A stretch of DNA of 64,000 nucleotides from Streptococcus infantis (lineage in GTDB: Bacteria; Bacillota; Bacilli; Lactobacillales; Streptococcaceae), in assembly GCF_018499575.1 (NCBI RefSeq), contig NZ_JAHDAP010000001.1, positions 124,001 to 188,000 of the forward strand. The letters run 5' to 3'. Of the stretch, positions 17,576 to 25,925 are shown one piece after another. Position 1 is the stretch's first letter; every line of letters starts with the position of its first letter. Position numbers and translations under genes: made by a program. The notes under the pieces were generated by a model, which saw only the letters and a program-made list of their open reading frames with translations, was not told the DNA's origin and did not search any database.

Positions 17576-17943
17576 GGATTTTGTGAAAGTTTTTTGTTTT
17601 TCAGTTTTTGCATTAGATACCTGATAGCGGCACCAATAACTGTACCTAGTAGAATAAGAATTTCATAGGCTAGGAAATAAACAATGATAAATTCTCTGAA
17701 AGGAATGATAGTAAAGCCATAGAGTAAGCAACTACCTAAAAGCCAATGCAGTGAAAAACCAAAACGGTAGCTATAAAGAAGAGAGACTATAAAAACTACA
17801 ACAGGCGAAATGATGAATATATTTAGAAGATAGAGGCCTGTTAAATCAGGATTCGATGATAGTAGTATAAATAATCCATAAAGTGGACAATAAAAGAAAA
17901 ATACGACCAGATAGTAGGGGAGATATTTGAAGAATTTACGCAT
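17572..17943 (-). CDS. Small polytopic membrane protein, unknown function
   Basis: A 123-residue hydrophobic protein with four likely transmembrane helices (~7-27, 36-56, 64-80, 83-106) and a basic tail (KLKNKKLSQNP). I do not recognise the family. The ATG at 17943 follows GAGGTG by 7 nt and is preferred over a TTG at 17949. It lies upstream of thrS on the same strand, and its 3' end overlaps the thrS -35 by four bases. There is no terminator between them, so it could read into the T-box leader. Confidence 0.7.
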   Translation of the reverse strand: MRKFFKYLPYYLVVFFFYCPLYGLFILLSSNPDLTGLYLLNIFIISPVVVFIVSLLYSYRFGFSLHWLLGSCLLYGFTIIPFREFIIVYFLAYEILILLGTVIGAAIRYLMQKLKNKKLSQNP

Positions 17944-18029
17944 AATCAATCACCTCGTTATAAAACTATCAACTTAGATGTCCTTCCTATAACTATTATA
18001 GCATATTTAAGACCTGGATAGTAAATCAG

Positions 18030-18058
18030 TTGACAAAGATGATTGTTCTTGATAGAAT
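18030..18058 (+). promoter_or_regulatory. rpsO promoter
   Basis: Consensus -35 TTGACA (18030-18035), 17-bp spacer, -10 TAGAAT (18053-18058). The transcript would carry an ~80-nt leader with a small hairpin-forming stretch (GGTTACAGGCATGCCAACC). Ribosomal protein S15 leaders are autoregulated in several bacteria, so this leader could be the S15 target, which is an inference. Confidence 0.8.
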
Positions 18059-18148
18059 AGGAAATGTCGTAAAGACAAATAACTTCTTCTTGGTTACAGG
18101 CATGCCAACCTGTCACTCGGATGAAGCCAAATAAAAAGGAGAAACATC

Positions 18149-18418
18149 ATGGCAATCTCAAAAGAGAAAAAAAATGAAATCATTGCACAATATGCACGTC
18201 ACGAAGGTGATACAGGTTCAGTAGAGGTTCAAGTTGCTGTCCTTACTTGGGAAATCAACCACCTTAACGAACACATCAAACAACATAAAAAAGACCACGC
18301 TACTTACCGTGGATTGATGAAGAAAATCGGTCGCCGTCGTAACTTGCTTGCATACTTGCGTAAAAACGACGTTAACCGTTACCGTGAGTTGATCAACTCT
18401 CTAGGACTTCGTCGTTAA
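18149..18418 (+). CDS. rpsO: 30S ribosomal protein S15
   Basis: An 89-residue protein of exact family length. It binds the central domain of 16S rRNA early in small-subunit assembly. The conserved segments [12 protein letters not shown](T/N)[30 protein letters not shown] and RY(R)[10 protein letters not shown] are all present. AAAAAGGAG lies before the ATG. The gene is monocistronic with its own promoter; a terminator pair follows in the duplicated downstream region. Confidence 0.99.
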   Translation: MAISKEKKNEIIAQYARHEGDTGSVEVQVAVLTWEINHLNEHIKQHKKDHATYRGLMKKIGRRRNLLAYLRKNDVNRYRELINSLGLRR

Positions 18419-18447
18419 TCTGCTTTATTTTTCTCTTACATTGCGTT

Positions 18448-18897
18448 GTCACCTTACCTCGATATACTCAAGTATAATCTTCGGTTACGGTTCCTAGCAC
18501 TGTAAGGTAAAATAAACCAGAATGATCTCCCTTCGGGGAGATTTTTTGTTTCACTAACATTTTTGTACAATCTTCGGCTTGGCGCCTAGTCTATAAACGT
18601 TTTATCCAGCAAGAATAAAGCTCTCTGACTTCAGAGGGCTTTTTGTTTTTGCCAAGTGCTTAGGCCGTGTTCAATTGAGCATATCTTGAGAATTAGGCTA
18701 CTCTAGTTGAGTAGCTTTTTTGTTTTTGTCACCTTACCTGGGTATACGCAAGTACAATCTTCGACTTCGGTTCCTAGCATCGTAAGGTAAAATAAAGCAG
18801 AAAGCTCTCCCTTCGGGGAGATTTTTTTGTTCACTAGGATTTTAGCCCGAGCTCAAATTGGCTCTCTGACTTCAGAGGGCTTTTTTTGTGTGCATTT
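18448..18897 (+). repeat. Imperfect tandem duplication of a hairpin-rich non-coding unit downstream of rpsO
   Basis: Two diverged copies of one unit. Copy 1 starts at 18448 and copy 2 at 18728, 280 bp apart. Each begins with GTCACCTTACCT, contains CTCAAGTA-like, CTTCGG and GGTTCCTAGCA blocks, and returns to GTAAGGTAAAATAAA, giving a terminal inverted repeat ACCTTAC/GTAAGGT. Each then has the hairpin CTCCCTTCGGGGAG followed by T-runs (18525-18547 and about 18805-18828) and a second hairpin CTCTCTGACTTCAGAGGG followed by T-runs (about 18619-18648 and 18861-18890). The hairpins look like intrinsic terminators. The 560-bp stretch between rpsO and the iron operon holds no credible ORF. Confidence 0.75.
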
Positions 18898-18982
18898 TTC
18901 TAGTCTTGTTCCTGATTTAGAAATGTGGTATACTAATTATGAAAATTGTCTAAATTTTTAATTTTTATTAAGGGAGGGTTTC

Positions 18983-20029
18983 ATGCTTTCCAAATTTTCT
19001 GGAAGCCATCAAAACCTGCGATATGTTTTTCTCCTAGCTATGTTGCTCGGAGCTTTGGGTATTTCTTTGTTTCTGGCAGTTTCTATGGGTTCTGTTCAAA
19101 TCAGCTTGAGTGATACCTATCGAATCATTTTGAGCAAGTTAGGTGCTCCTTTTGATATAGGAGAAATCTCAAAGTCTACGCTTGCTATTGTTTGGAATAT
19201 GAGATTGCCACGGGTTTTTCTTGGATTGATTGTGGGTGCAGGCCTTTCCATGTGTGGCAGTGTCATGCAGTCAACCGTCAATAATCCAATCGCAGAGCCC
19301 TATGTGTTAGGAATTTCCGCAGGGGCAACCTTTGGAGCAACTTTGAGTATTATTCTTGGATTTAAAGTTATGATTGGTCTCGGGTCTTTCCTTGGAGCGA
19401 TTTTGGCAACAGTTGCAGTTCTTCTCATTGCATCTATGCAGGGCAGGATGACAACTTCCAGCTTAATTTTATCGGGGACAGTTGTGAATGCACTTTTTTT
19501 GGCTTTTTCCAACTTTATTATCTCTATCGGGGCCAATGCTGATAGCGTTATGACTATCAAGTTTTGGACCATGGGTTCTTTAGCGGGAACCTCTTGGGGA
19601 CACTTAACCTTGCCAACTATCATCGTGGGAATCGCTTTTTTATTTTTCTCTACACAATATCGTGTTTTCAATGCCATGATGATGGGAGATGAGGCGGCTT
19701 TGACTTTGGGAATTCCCTTGCGTTTTTACTGGTATCTCTATGTGACGATTGTAGCTGTGATGACGGCAGTCCTAGTTTCGACTTGTGGGATCATCGGTTT
19801 TGTCGGTTTGATTACACCACATTTGGCCCGAAGTTTGGTAGGAACAAACTACAGAAGGCTTTTTCCAATTGCTACCTTACTCGGTGCCCTTTTCGTTGTT
19901 TGGGCAGATGTCTTTGCTCGAGTTTTGATTCAAAATGCTGAACTACCGATTGGAATTTTCACAGCCCTAATAGGTGCCCCCTTCTTTATCTACATGGTTG
20001 CAAGTAGACGAAGGGAGGTGAAGGTCTGA
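18983..20029 (+). CDS. Iron-siderophore ABC permease (FecCD family)
   Basis: A 348-residue BtuC/FecCD-type permease importing ferric-siderophore or haem-like substrates. It has about ten transmembrane helices. Family motifs include RLPRVFLGLIVGAGLSMCGSVMQ, NPIAEPYVLGISAGA and, near the C-terminus, CGIIGFVGLITPHLAR, the loop contacting the ATPase. One permease gene is present, so the channel is presumably a homodimer. The ATPase gene starts 2 nt after the stop. Ribosome site AGGGAGGG is good. The substrate is not defined by sequence; the esterase at the end of the operon favours a siderophore. Confidence 0.92.
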   Translation: MLSKFSGSHQNLRYVFLLAMLLGALGISLFLAVSMGSVQISLSDTYRIILSKLGAPFDIGEISKSTLAIVWNMRLPRVFLGLIVGAGLSMCGSVMQSTVNNPIAEPYVLGISAGATFGATLSIILGFKVMIGLGSFLGAILATVAVLLIASMQGRMTTSSLILSGTVVNALFLAFSNFIISIGANADSVMTIKFWTMGSLAGTSWGHLTLPTIIVGIAFLFFSTQYRVFNAMMMGDEAALTLGIPLRFYWYLYVTIVAVMTAVLVSTCGIIGFVGLITPHLARSLVGTNYRRLFPIATLLGALFVVWADVFARVLIQNAELPIGIFTALIGAPFFIYMVASRRREVKV

Positions 20030-20030
20030 T

Positions 20031-20786
20031 ATGGACTTAATGTGTCAGGATATTCACTTTGGAATCGGAGAAAAAAAGATTCTAAAAGGAGTCTCACTTA
20101 AACTTGAGGGAAACCAATTTCATACTATTTTGGGACCAAATGGAAGTGGAAAGACCAGCTTGCTGAAACTCTTCTATCGACAGGAAAAGCCGAATCAGGG
20201 CTTGATTTCTTTAGATGGGAAGCCTCTAGACCAAATGAGCGTCAAGGAAACAGCAAAGCAGATGGCGGTCATCACGCAGTTTAATCAACTCCAGTTTGAT
20301 TGTACGGTTGAGGAAATCGTCATGCTGGGTAGAACGCCCCATCTCTCTTTCTTACAAAAGGAAAAAGACAGAGACTTTGCTTTGGTTGACGATGCTTTGG
20401 TCAAGGTAGATTTGCTTGAAAAGAGAAATCGACTCTACTCTTCTTTGTCAGGAGGAGAGAAGCAACGGGTTCTGTTAGCACGCGCCTTGGCCCAAGAGCC
20501 GACCCTCTTGCTCTTAGATGAACCGACCAACCATTTGGATATCAAGTATCAGCTAGACTTATTGACCATTGTCAAAAATCTTCAGATCAATGTGCTAGCT
20601 GTCTTGCATGATATTCAACTAGCTTGTCGCTATTCAGACTATCTCTACCTGATGAAAGAAGGGGAGATTGTTTACCAAGGAACTCCGAAAGAAACCATCA
20701 CACCCGAGTCATTGCAGGCTGTCTATGGCGTTCAAAGTAAGATTACTTGGACAGAAGATCAGCAAGCCATGATTCACTATTTATAA
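20031..20786 (+). CDS. Iron-siderophore ABC ATPase (FecE/FhuC type)
   Basis: A 251-residue ABC ATPase energising the adjacent FecCD permease. Walker A is GPNGSGKTS (~34-42), signature LSGGEKQR (~138-145), Walker B LLLLDEPTNHLD (~157-168) and H-loop VLHD. The NHLD form of the D-loop is typical of siderophore importers. Gene order permease-ATPase-binding protein-esterase on one strand with spacings of 2, 24 and -20 nt points to one operon. Confidence 0.93.
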   Translation: MDLMCQDIHFGIGEKKILKGVSLKLEGNQFHTILGPNGSGKTSLLKLFYRQEKPNQGLISLDGKPLDQMSVKETAKQMAVITQFNQLQFDCTVEEIVMLGRTPHLSFLQKEKDRDFALVDDALVKVDLLEKRNRLYSSLSGGEKQRVLLARALAQEPTLLLLDEPTNHLDIKYQLDLLTIVKNLQINVLAVLHDIQLACRYSDYLYLMKEGEIVYQGTPKETITPESLQAVYGVQSKITWTEDQQAMIHYL

Positions 20787-20809
20787 AAATTAAAAAGGAA
20801 AATAAAAAC

Positions 20810-21820
20810 ATGAAAAAAACACTTAGTATTTTACTTGTAACAGTAGCTACCTTATCTTTGGCAGCTTGTGGTAACGCATCTAAAGAAACAGCAACGGCAC
20901 CGGCTACAACAGAAGCTAGTCAAAAAGCTACTACAGAAACCAGCTATCCTGTAACTATCAAAACTTATGATGCTAAAGGAAACGAAGTCGATCAAGTCTT
21001 TGAAAAGGCACCTGAAAAGGTCATCACAAACAACCTCTCAACAACTGAAATCCTACTTGAACTCGGTTTGCAAGATAAAATTGCTGGCATGCTCAATCCT
21101 GATAATGCTGTAACTGGTAAATACAAGGATGCTATTGAAGCCATCCCTCACATTGGTGATAAAAAATCTGTCTCACAAGAAACAGTTCTTTCTTATGAAC
21201 CAGATGCCTTGATGGGACGCAACATGATGTTTTCTGAAAAGTCAATGGGAACCATTAGTGCTTGGAATGAAAACAAAATCCCTGTTTATACGCAAAAAGC
21301 CTCACTATCAAATATCCAACAAGATTTAGGAAATATCGTAGAAGATGTGAAGAATCTTGGTACTATTTTCAATGTCCAAGACAAGGCTAATCAATACGCA
21401 GAACAATTGCAAGCTAAAATCGATGCGGTTAAAAAAGCCAACCCAGAAACACAAGGTGAAAAGAAAAAGGCTTTGATCATGGTAGCCTACAATGACGAAA
21501 CCTTTGGTGCCTACAAGTCAGCCTTACAAGAAAGCTTGCTCAACCAACTTGGTTATACCAATGTTGCAACAGGAACATCTGGTTTGACCTTGGAAAATCT
21601 AGTCTCTATGGATCCAGAGTTGATTATCTATGTAACTAGTGACCGCAATCAAAAGTTAGATGAAAAAGCAGTGGATTTGATGAAGGCAAATGCTGTTTTG
21701 GAAAATGTACCAGCAATCAAGAATCAAAAAATCATGACTATCTCTTACGATGAGTTGATGGATTACGGTCCTGCAGTGATTGATTCCCTTGAGAAGATCA
21801 ATGACTTTATCAAGAAATAA
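20810..21820 (+). CDS. Iron-siderophore binding lipoprotein (FepB/FhuD-like)
   Basis: A 336-residue periplasmic-binding-fold lipoprotein. The signal MKKTLSILLVTVATLSLAAC ends in a lipobox with lipidated C20, followed by a Thr/Ala-rich linker (~25-45). The mature part shows the cluster A-II pattern: a KAPEKVITNNLSTTEILLELGLQDKIAGM first lobe, a SYEPDALMG segment, a long linking helix, and DPELIIYV in the second lobe. A longer frame begins at 20747, but the ATG at 20810 has AAAAAGGA upstream and starts a proper signal peptide. It hands ligand to the FecCD permease. Confidence 0.92.
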   Translation: MKKTLSILLVTVATLSLAACGNASKETATAPATTEASQKATTETSYPVTIKTYDAKGNEVDQVFEKAPEKVITNNLSTTEILLELGLQDKIAGMLNPDNAVTGKYKDAIEAIPHIGDKKSVSQETVLSYEPDALMGRNMMFSEKSMGTISAWNENKIPVYTQKASLSNIQQDLGNIVEDVKNLGTIFNVQDKANQYAEQLQAKIDAVKKANPETQGEKKKALIMVAYNDETFGAYKSALQESLLNQLGYTNVATGTSGLTLENLVSMDPELIIYVTSDRNQKLDEKAVDLMKANAVLENVPAIKNQKIMTISYDELMDYGPAVIDSLEKINDFIKK

Positions 21821-22496
21821 GGAGTTTAACTGGGAAGGGATTCAAGTTAGGATCAGTCTTCCTTCAAACTATGATCCTCAACAAGCCTACCCAATGATTC
21901 TTTTAAATGATGGGCAATTGGACTATTTGTCAGACCTATCCCAATCTGTGATTTTGGTGGGTTTGATGCCAGAAAACCGTCTCGATGACTTTACACCTTG
22001 GAAGGCTAGTGCTTTGAAAGAAGGAGCTCCAGATTTTGGTGGGAAGGTAGATGAATATCATCAGAAGCTCTTTCAGGGTATTCTAACAACTCTAAAAAAA
22101 GACTATTTGCTTGATGAAAGTAGAATTGCTTATGGTGGCTATTCACTGGGAGGCCTTGCTGCTGTCTATAGTCTCTATAGTAGCTATCTTCCTGTGACCT
22201 GTATCTTCTCTATCTGTGGTTCCTTCTGGTATCCAGATTTTACAGACTTTTGTAGGGAACATGATTTGATACAGAGCCAGAGCTATATTTATCTGCAAAA
22301 TGGGCAGGCAGAAGGTGCCAATCATTCCAATCGTCTGTCTAAGGCTCCTATTTATGCCAGAGATCTACATGACCTGATTTCAGAGAAAGTTCCCTCAACA
22401 TATTCTACATTTGATGCTTATGGGCATCATGAAGCTCTTGACCAACGCTATCATCATTTCTGTGATTGGCTGAGAAAAGAGTGGGAGCTCAAGTAA
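21801..22496 (+). CDS. Alpha/beta-hydrolase esterase, probable siderophore esterase
   Basis: A 231-residue serine esterase of the esterase D/IroE/BesA-like group. The nucleophile motif is GGYSLGG (near residues 113-119). The oxyanion region MILLNDGQLDYL precedes it, and a late histidine in AYGHHEALDQRYHHF is the likely catalytic base. The ATG at 21801 overlaps the lipoprotein gene by 20 nt, so translation is probably coupled. No signal peptide is visible, so it acts in the cytoplasm. Context with an Fe-siderophore importer suggests it opens an ester siderophore after uptake to release iron, as BesA does in Bacillus. That role is inferred from fold and operon position. Confidence 0.8.
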   Translation: MTLSRNKEFNWEGIQVRISLPSNYDPQQAYPMILLNDGQLDYLSDLSQSVILVGLMPENRLDDFTPWKASALKEGAPDFGGKVDEYHQKLFQGILTTLKKDYLLDESRIAYGGYSLGGLAAVYSLYSSYLPVTCIFSICGSFWYPDFTDFCREHDLIQSQSYIYLQNGQAEGANHSNRLSKAPIYARDLHDLISEKVPSTYSTFDAYGHHEALDQRYHHFCDWLRKEWELK

Positions 22497-22504
22497 CCTC
22501 CTAT

Positions 22505-22536
22505 AACACTCCTTGTTCATGGTAACTAGGAGTGTT
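22505..22536 (+). terminator. Terminator of the iron uptake operon
   Basis: Nine-bp arms AACACTCCT (22505-22513) and AGGAGTGTT (22528-22536), followed by TGTCTTGT. It closes the four-gene operon before the helicase promoter. Confidence 0.8.
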
Positions 22537-22650
22537 TGTCTTGTATGCTTAGCTATTCGAATTTTCAAGCGATTCCCCTTGATGGAAATCCAGCCCCTGT
22601 AATAAACGAAATTATGGTATAATGAGTAGATAGATAGAATCGAGGAAATT

Positions 22651-23994
22651 ATGTCATTTACACAATTTAAATTTAAGAAGTATATAGAAAAAGCTTTGGA
22701 AGAGTTGAAGTTTACGACGCCTACCGAAGTGCAAGAAAAGTTGATTCCTATTGTTTTGGCAGGTCGTGACTTGGTCGGTGAATCAAAAACAGGTTCAGGA
22801 AAGACCCATACCTTCTTGTTACCAATTTTCCAACAGCTAGATGAAGAGAGTGATAGTGTACAAGCCGTTATCACAGCTCCAAGTCGTGAGTTGGCGACCC
22901 AGATTTACCAGGCGGCTCGCCAGATTGCGGAACATTCTGAAGTAGAAATTCGTGTTGCCAACTATGTTGGTGGAACAGACAAGGCGCGTCAGATTGAAAA
23001 ACTTGCCAGCAATCAGCCCCATATTGTTATCGGAACTCCAGGTCGTATCTATGATTTGGTAAAATCTGGTGATCTAGCTATTCACAAGGCTAAGATTTTT
23101 GTTGTCGATGAAGCTGACATGACTTTGGATATGGGATTCTTGGAGACAGTTGATAAGATTGCAGGAAGCCTTCCAAAAGACTTGCAGTTTATGGTCTTTT
23201 CAGCGACAATTCCGCAAAAATTGCAACCATTCTTGAAAAAATACTTATCTAATCCAGTTATGGAGAAAATCAAAACCAAAACAGTTATCTCAGACACTAT
23301 TGATAACTGGTTGATTTCTACTAAGGGTCGTGACAAGAATGCTCAGATTTATGAGTTGACTCAAGTTATGCAACCTTATCTAGCCATGATTTTTGTCAAT
23401 ACCAAGACTCGTGCGGATGAATTGCATGCTTACCTAACAGCTCAAGGCTTGAAGGTAGCGAAGATTCATGGAGATATTGCTCCTCGTGAACGCAAGCGTA
23501 TCATGAATCAGGTCAAGAACCTTGATTTTGAGTACATCGTTGCGACTGACTTAGCTGCGCGTGGGATTGATATTGAAGGTGTCAGCCACGTTATCAATGA
23601 TGCTATTCCACAGGACTTGTCCTTCTTTGTTCACCGTGTCGGACGTACTGGACGTAATGGTCTGCCAGGTACAGCTATTACCCTTTACCAGCCTAGTGAT
23701 GACTCTGATATTCGTGAGTTAGAGAAATTAGGAATTAAGTTTGTACCTAAGGTGGTTAAAGACGGAGAATTCCAAGATACCTATGACCGCGATCGTCGTG
23801 CCATTCGTGAGAAGAAACAAGAAAAACTGGACATTGAAATGATTGGGCTGGTTAAAAAGAAAAAGAAAAAAGTCAAACCAGGCTATAAGAAGAAAATCCA
23901 ATGGGCTGTCGATGAAAAACGTCGCAAAGCTAAGCGAGCAGAAAGTCGTGCCCGTGGACGTGCAGAACGTAAAGCTAAACGCCAAACATTTTAA
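22651..23994 (+). CDS. DEAD-box RNA helicase (CshB-like)
   Basis: A 447-residue ATP-dependent RNA helicase. Motifs in order: Q-motif region FTTPTEVQEKLIP, motif I SKTGSGKT (~49-56), Ia APSRELATQ, II DEAD (~154-157), III SAT (~185-187), IV MIFVNTK, V ATDLAARGID and VI HRVGRTGR. The last ~75 residues are strongly basic (KKKKKVKPGYKKK, RRKAKRAESRARGRAERKAKR), an RNA-binding tail. It likely acts in ribosome assembly or mRNA handling and cold adaptation, as CshB-type enzymes do. A promoter -10 TATAAT is near 22617. It is monocistronic. Confidence 0.93.
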   Translation: MSFTQFKFKKYIEKALEELKFTTPTEVQEKLIPIVLAGRDLVGESKTGSGKTHTFLLPIFQQLDEESDSVQAVITAPSRELATQIYQAARQIAEHSEVEIRVANYVGGTDKARQIEKLASNQPHIVIGTPGRIYDLVKSGDLAIHKAKIFVVDEADMTLDMGFLETVDKIAGSLPKDLQFMVFSATIPQKLQPFLKKYLSNPVMEKIKTKTVISDTIDNWLISTKGRDKNAQIYELTQVMQPYLAMIFVNTKTRADELHAYLTAQGLKVAKIHGDIAPRERKRIMNQVKNLDFEYIVATDLAARGIDIEGVSHVINDAIPQDLSFFVHRVGRTGRNGLPGTAITLYQPSDDSDIRELEKLGIKFVPKVVKDGEFQDTYDRDRRAIREKKQEKLDIEMIGLVKKKKKKVKPGYKKKIQWAVDEKRRKAKRAESRARGRAERKAKRQTF

Positions 23995-24149
23995 AAATGA
24001 AACAGTAAGACCAAGTGGTTTTGCTGTTTTTTTAAATTTCAATAAGATAAGAATTATAGGAAATGATGATTTGAGACTTGAAACAAAAATTATCTTTAAA
24101 TGTTGATACTATCGTTTTTTTTTAGTTACAAAGTCTCTCCAGTAAACGC

Positions 24150-24193
24150 TTGTAAATTGTAGTGATTTATGTTATTCTTAAAAAAAAAAAAAA
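24150..24193 (+). promoter_or_regulatory. Promoter with a 14-A tract at the transcription start of the VWA surface protein gene
   Basis: A -35 TTGTAA (24150-24155), 17-bp spacer and -10 TATTCT (24173-24178) are followed almost at once by 14 consecutive A (24180-24193), where transcription should begin. Homopolymers there can change length by strand slippage and can cause reiterative initiation by RNA polymerase. The elements are seen directly; a switching effect is a hypothesis. Confidence 0.6.
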
Positions 24194-24237
24194 CAGATTT
24201 TAAAAAATATTAAATCTGTTAAAGAAAAGAGGTCATT

Positions 24238-25623
24238 ATGGCAAAAGGAATGTTTAAGCAAGAACGTTTTTCGTTTCGTAAAATGAAAGTTGGATTGGCA
24301 TCTGTGGCTATCCTCTTTGCTTTTGCACAACTTGGACAAGTTTCTGCTGATGAAACTAGTAAAGTTTCGTCAAGTGAAATTACTAAGGTAACTGAGGCAT
24401 CAAAAGTAGTTGAAGAGGTCAAATCGCCTATTGAGGAGGCTAAAGCAGAAATTGCAACTGAAAAATCAAGACCTATTGTCAAAGAAACTGAAGCAAAAGC
24501 TGGGGATTTGATTGATGTCTCAAAGAAAGAATCTGCTGTCGAAGTAAAAGAAAGTCAAGAAGGCAATCAGAAAGTCCATATTGAAACCTCTGTAGCTGAG
24601 GTAACCAAAACTGAAATTGCTCCAGAAAAAGTGGAAAAACTTCCAGATCCTGTAACTACGACAAAAGAGAATACTGTAGCAGCTAAGGATAAAGATGGAA
24701 ATTCTTATACTCAGTATGAACGAGTAGACAAGACAACAACTGTGGAAATAACTAAAACACCACCAACTGTTAAAAAAGCAGGAGAAGCAGATATTGTTTT
24801 TGTTGTTGACCGTTCAGGATCTATGTCTTCAACGATTAATACTGTTCGTAAAAATGTCAATGAGTTTGCAAGAAATCTCGCCAAAGATGGAGTGGCGGCA
24901 CGTTTTGGATTAGCTACCTTTAGTGATGAAGTTTTTGGACGTAATAGAGGAAAAACAGATGAAGGTACAATTTTAACAAAATTTAACGAATCTTATTTTA
25001 CATCTGACCCAGCTGAACTTGAAAAAGCTTTAGCAGGCATTAAGATTGCAGATGGTGGAGATTACGCTGAAACATCTTCGCCTGCTCTAACACAAATTGT
25101 TTCAAGCTATGACTGGTCTAAGTCACCAAAAAATAAAAAGTTTGTCGTATTGTTGACAGATGCTCCAATGAAGCAAGATGCCTCAGTCCCAACTATTGCC
25201 GAGACACTTGCGTCTTTAAAAGCAGCAAATATTGAAAGAATTGTTGCAACTTCGACATCTTTTGGGACCGATATTAGCTATAAAGATTTTGTATCTGAAG
25301 GTCGATTAATGAAAATTGATAGTAACTTGGCTGACTCTTTAACTAAGGATGCAGCTTCATGGATTGTGGAAACAGTCAGTGAGGGACGTCAGTACAAGGT
25401 AACAAAAGACAGCTACCAATTCTACCTAGAACGTCGTACAACTGTGCCAGTTTTGGAGCAGAAAGTAACTCCTAAACCAGAACCTACTGCTTACAAACCA
25501 GCACCAGCTAAACTTCCTGAAACAGGAAGCAATGATTCTAGTAACCAAACTCTTTTAGGTCTAGGTATTATGCTCGCAGGTGTTGGATTGGCTACAAGCG
25601 CTAGAAAATCAAAAGAACAATAA
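24238..25623 (+). CDS. LPXTG-anchored surface protein with von Willebrand factor A domain
   Basis: A 461-residue cell-wall protein. A YSIRK-like signal (FSFRKMKVGLASVAILFAF) is followed by cleavage near VSADE, then an acidic/coiled, Glu-Lys-Val-rich spacer (~40-175). A VWA domain (~182-395) has an intact MIDAS motif DRSGSMS (~190-196) plus conserved downstream T and D positions (LLTDAP). A short proline-rich stretch (TPKPEPTAYKPAPAK) leads to the sortase signal LPETGS at 426 with a hydrophobic helix and positive tail (ARKSKEQ). VWA proteins bind metal and protein ligands, often as adhesins or pilus tips. The ligand is unknown. It is monocistronic and comparatively short for this class. Confidence 0.9.
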   Translation: MAKGMFKQERFSFRKMKVGLASVAILFAFAQLGQVSADETSKVSSSEITKVTEASKVVEEVKSPIEEAKAEIATEKSRPIVKETEAKAGDLIDVSKKESAVEVKESQEGNQKVHIETSVAEVTKTEIAPEKVEKLPDPVTTTKENTVAAKDKDGNSYTQYERVDKTTTVEITKTPPTVKKAGEADIVFVVDRSGSMSSTINTVRKNVNEFARNLAKDGVAARFGLATFSDEVFGRNRGKTDEGTILTKFNESYFTSDPAELEKALAGIKIADGGDYAETSSPALTQIVSSYDWSKSPKNKKFVVLLTDAPMKQDASVPTIAETLASLKAANIERIVATSTSFGTDISYKDFVSEGRLMKIDSNLADSLTKDAASWIVETVSEGRQYKVTKDSYQFYLERRTTVPVLEQKVTPKPEPTAYKPAPAKLPETGSNDSSNQTLLGLGIMLAGVGLATSARKSKEQ

Positions 25624-25643
25624 AATACTTTAATACACACAAA

Positions 25644-25686
25644 ACACCTGAAGTAGAGCTATATTGGCTTTTATCAGGTGTTTTTT
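25644..25686 (+). terminator. Terminator of the VWA surface protein gene
   Basis: Arms ACACCTGA (25644-25651) and TCAGGTGT (25674-25681) followed by six T. Confidence 0.85.
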
Positions 25687-25700
25687 GATGAAGTTATCCT

Positions 25701-25743
25701 AAAATGAATACACTGGGACCAGTATCTCAGTGTGTTTTTGTGC
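25701..25743 (+). repeat. Hairpin repeat, left copy
   Basis: AATGAA-N-ACACTGGGA, an AGTAT-containing loop and TCAGTGTGTTTTTGTG form a terminator-like hairpin (ACACTG/CAGTGT). A closely matching copy in the same orientation lies at 28881-28927. The pair flanks pezAT, the small Sm-like genes and the RNA array. Between this copy and the pezAT operator (25,744-25,857) I see no gene. Confidence 0.75.
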
Positions 25744-25857
25744 TAATTTTGTCTTTAAAATAGTTAAGTAGATTATTTGATAAAGGCATTTTTTTAGATG
25801 ATTGGTTTGCCATCAATGTAACAGATGGAATATTTCATTCAGCTAGAACGAAAGAAC

Positions 25858-25900
25858 AAACGCACCATTTTTGGTGCGTTTTTATTTTTTGTGCTATAAT
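25858..25900 (+). promoter_or_regulatory. pezAT operator and promoter
   Basis: A perfect inverted repeat AAACGCACC (25858-25866) and GGTGCGTTT (25873-25881) with a 6-nt loop overlaps a likely -35 TTGGTG (25871-25876), 18 bp before -10 TATAAT (25895-25900). In pneumococcus PezA binds a palindrome over its own promoter; the layout here fits that autoregulation. The hairpin plus T-rich tail could also terminate upstream transcription. Confidence 0.8.
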
Positions 25901-25925
25901 AGAAATAAATAAAAGGAGGAGTTAC

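Noticed and set aside
18419..18982. tRNA or rRNA genes downstream of rpsO
   Set aside because: The hairpins are terminator-like with T-runs; no cloverleaf, anticodon arm or CCA end could be found. No tRNA was seen anywhere in the window.
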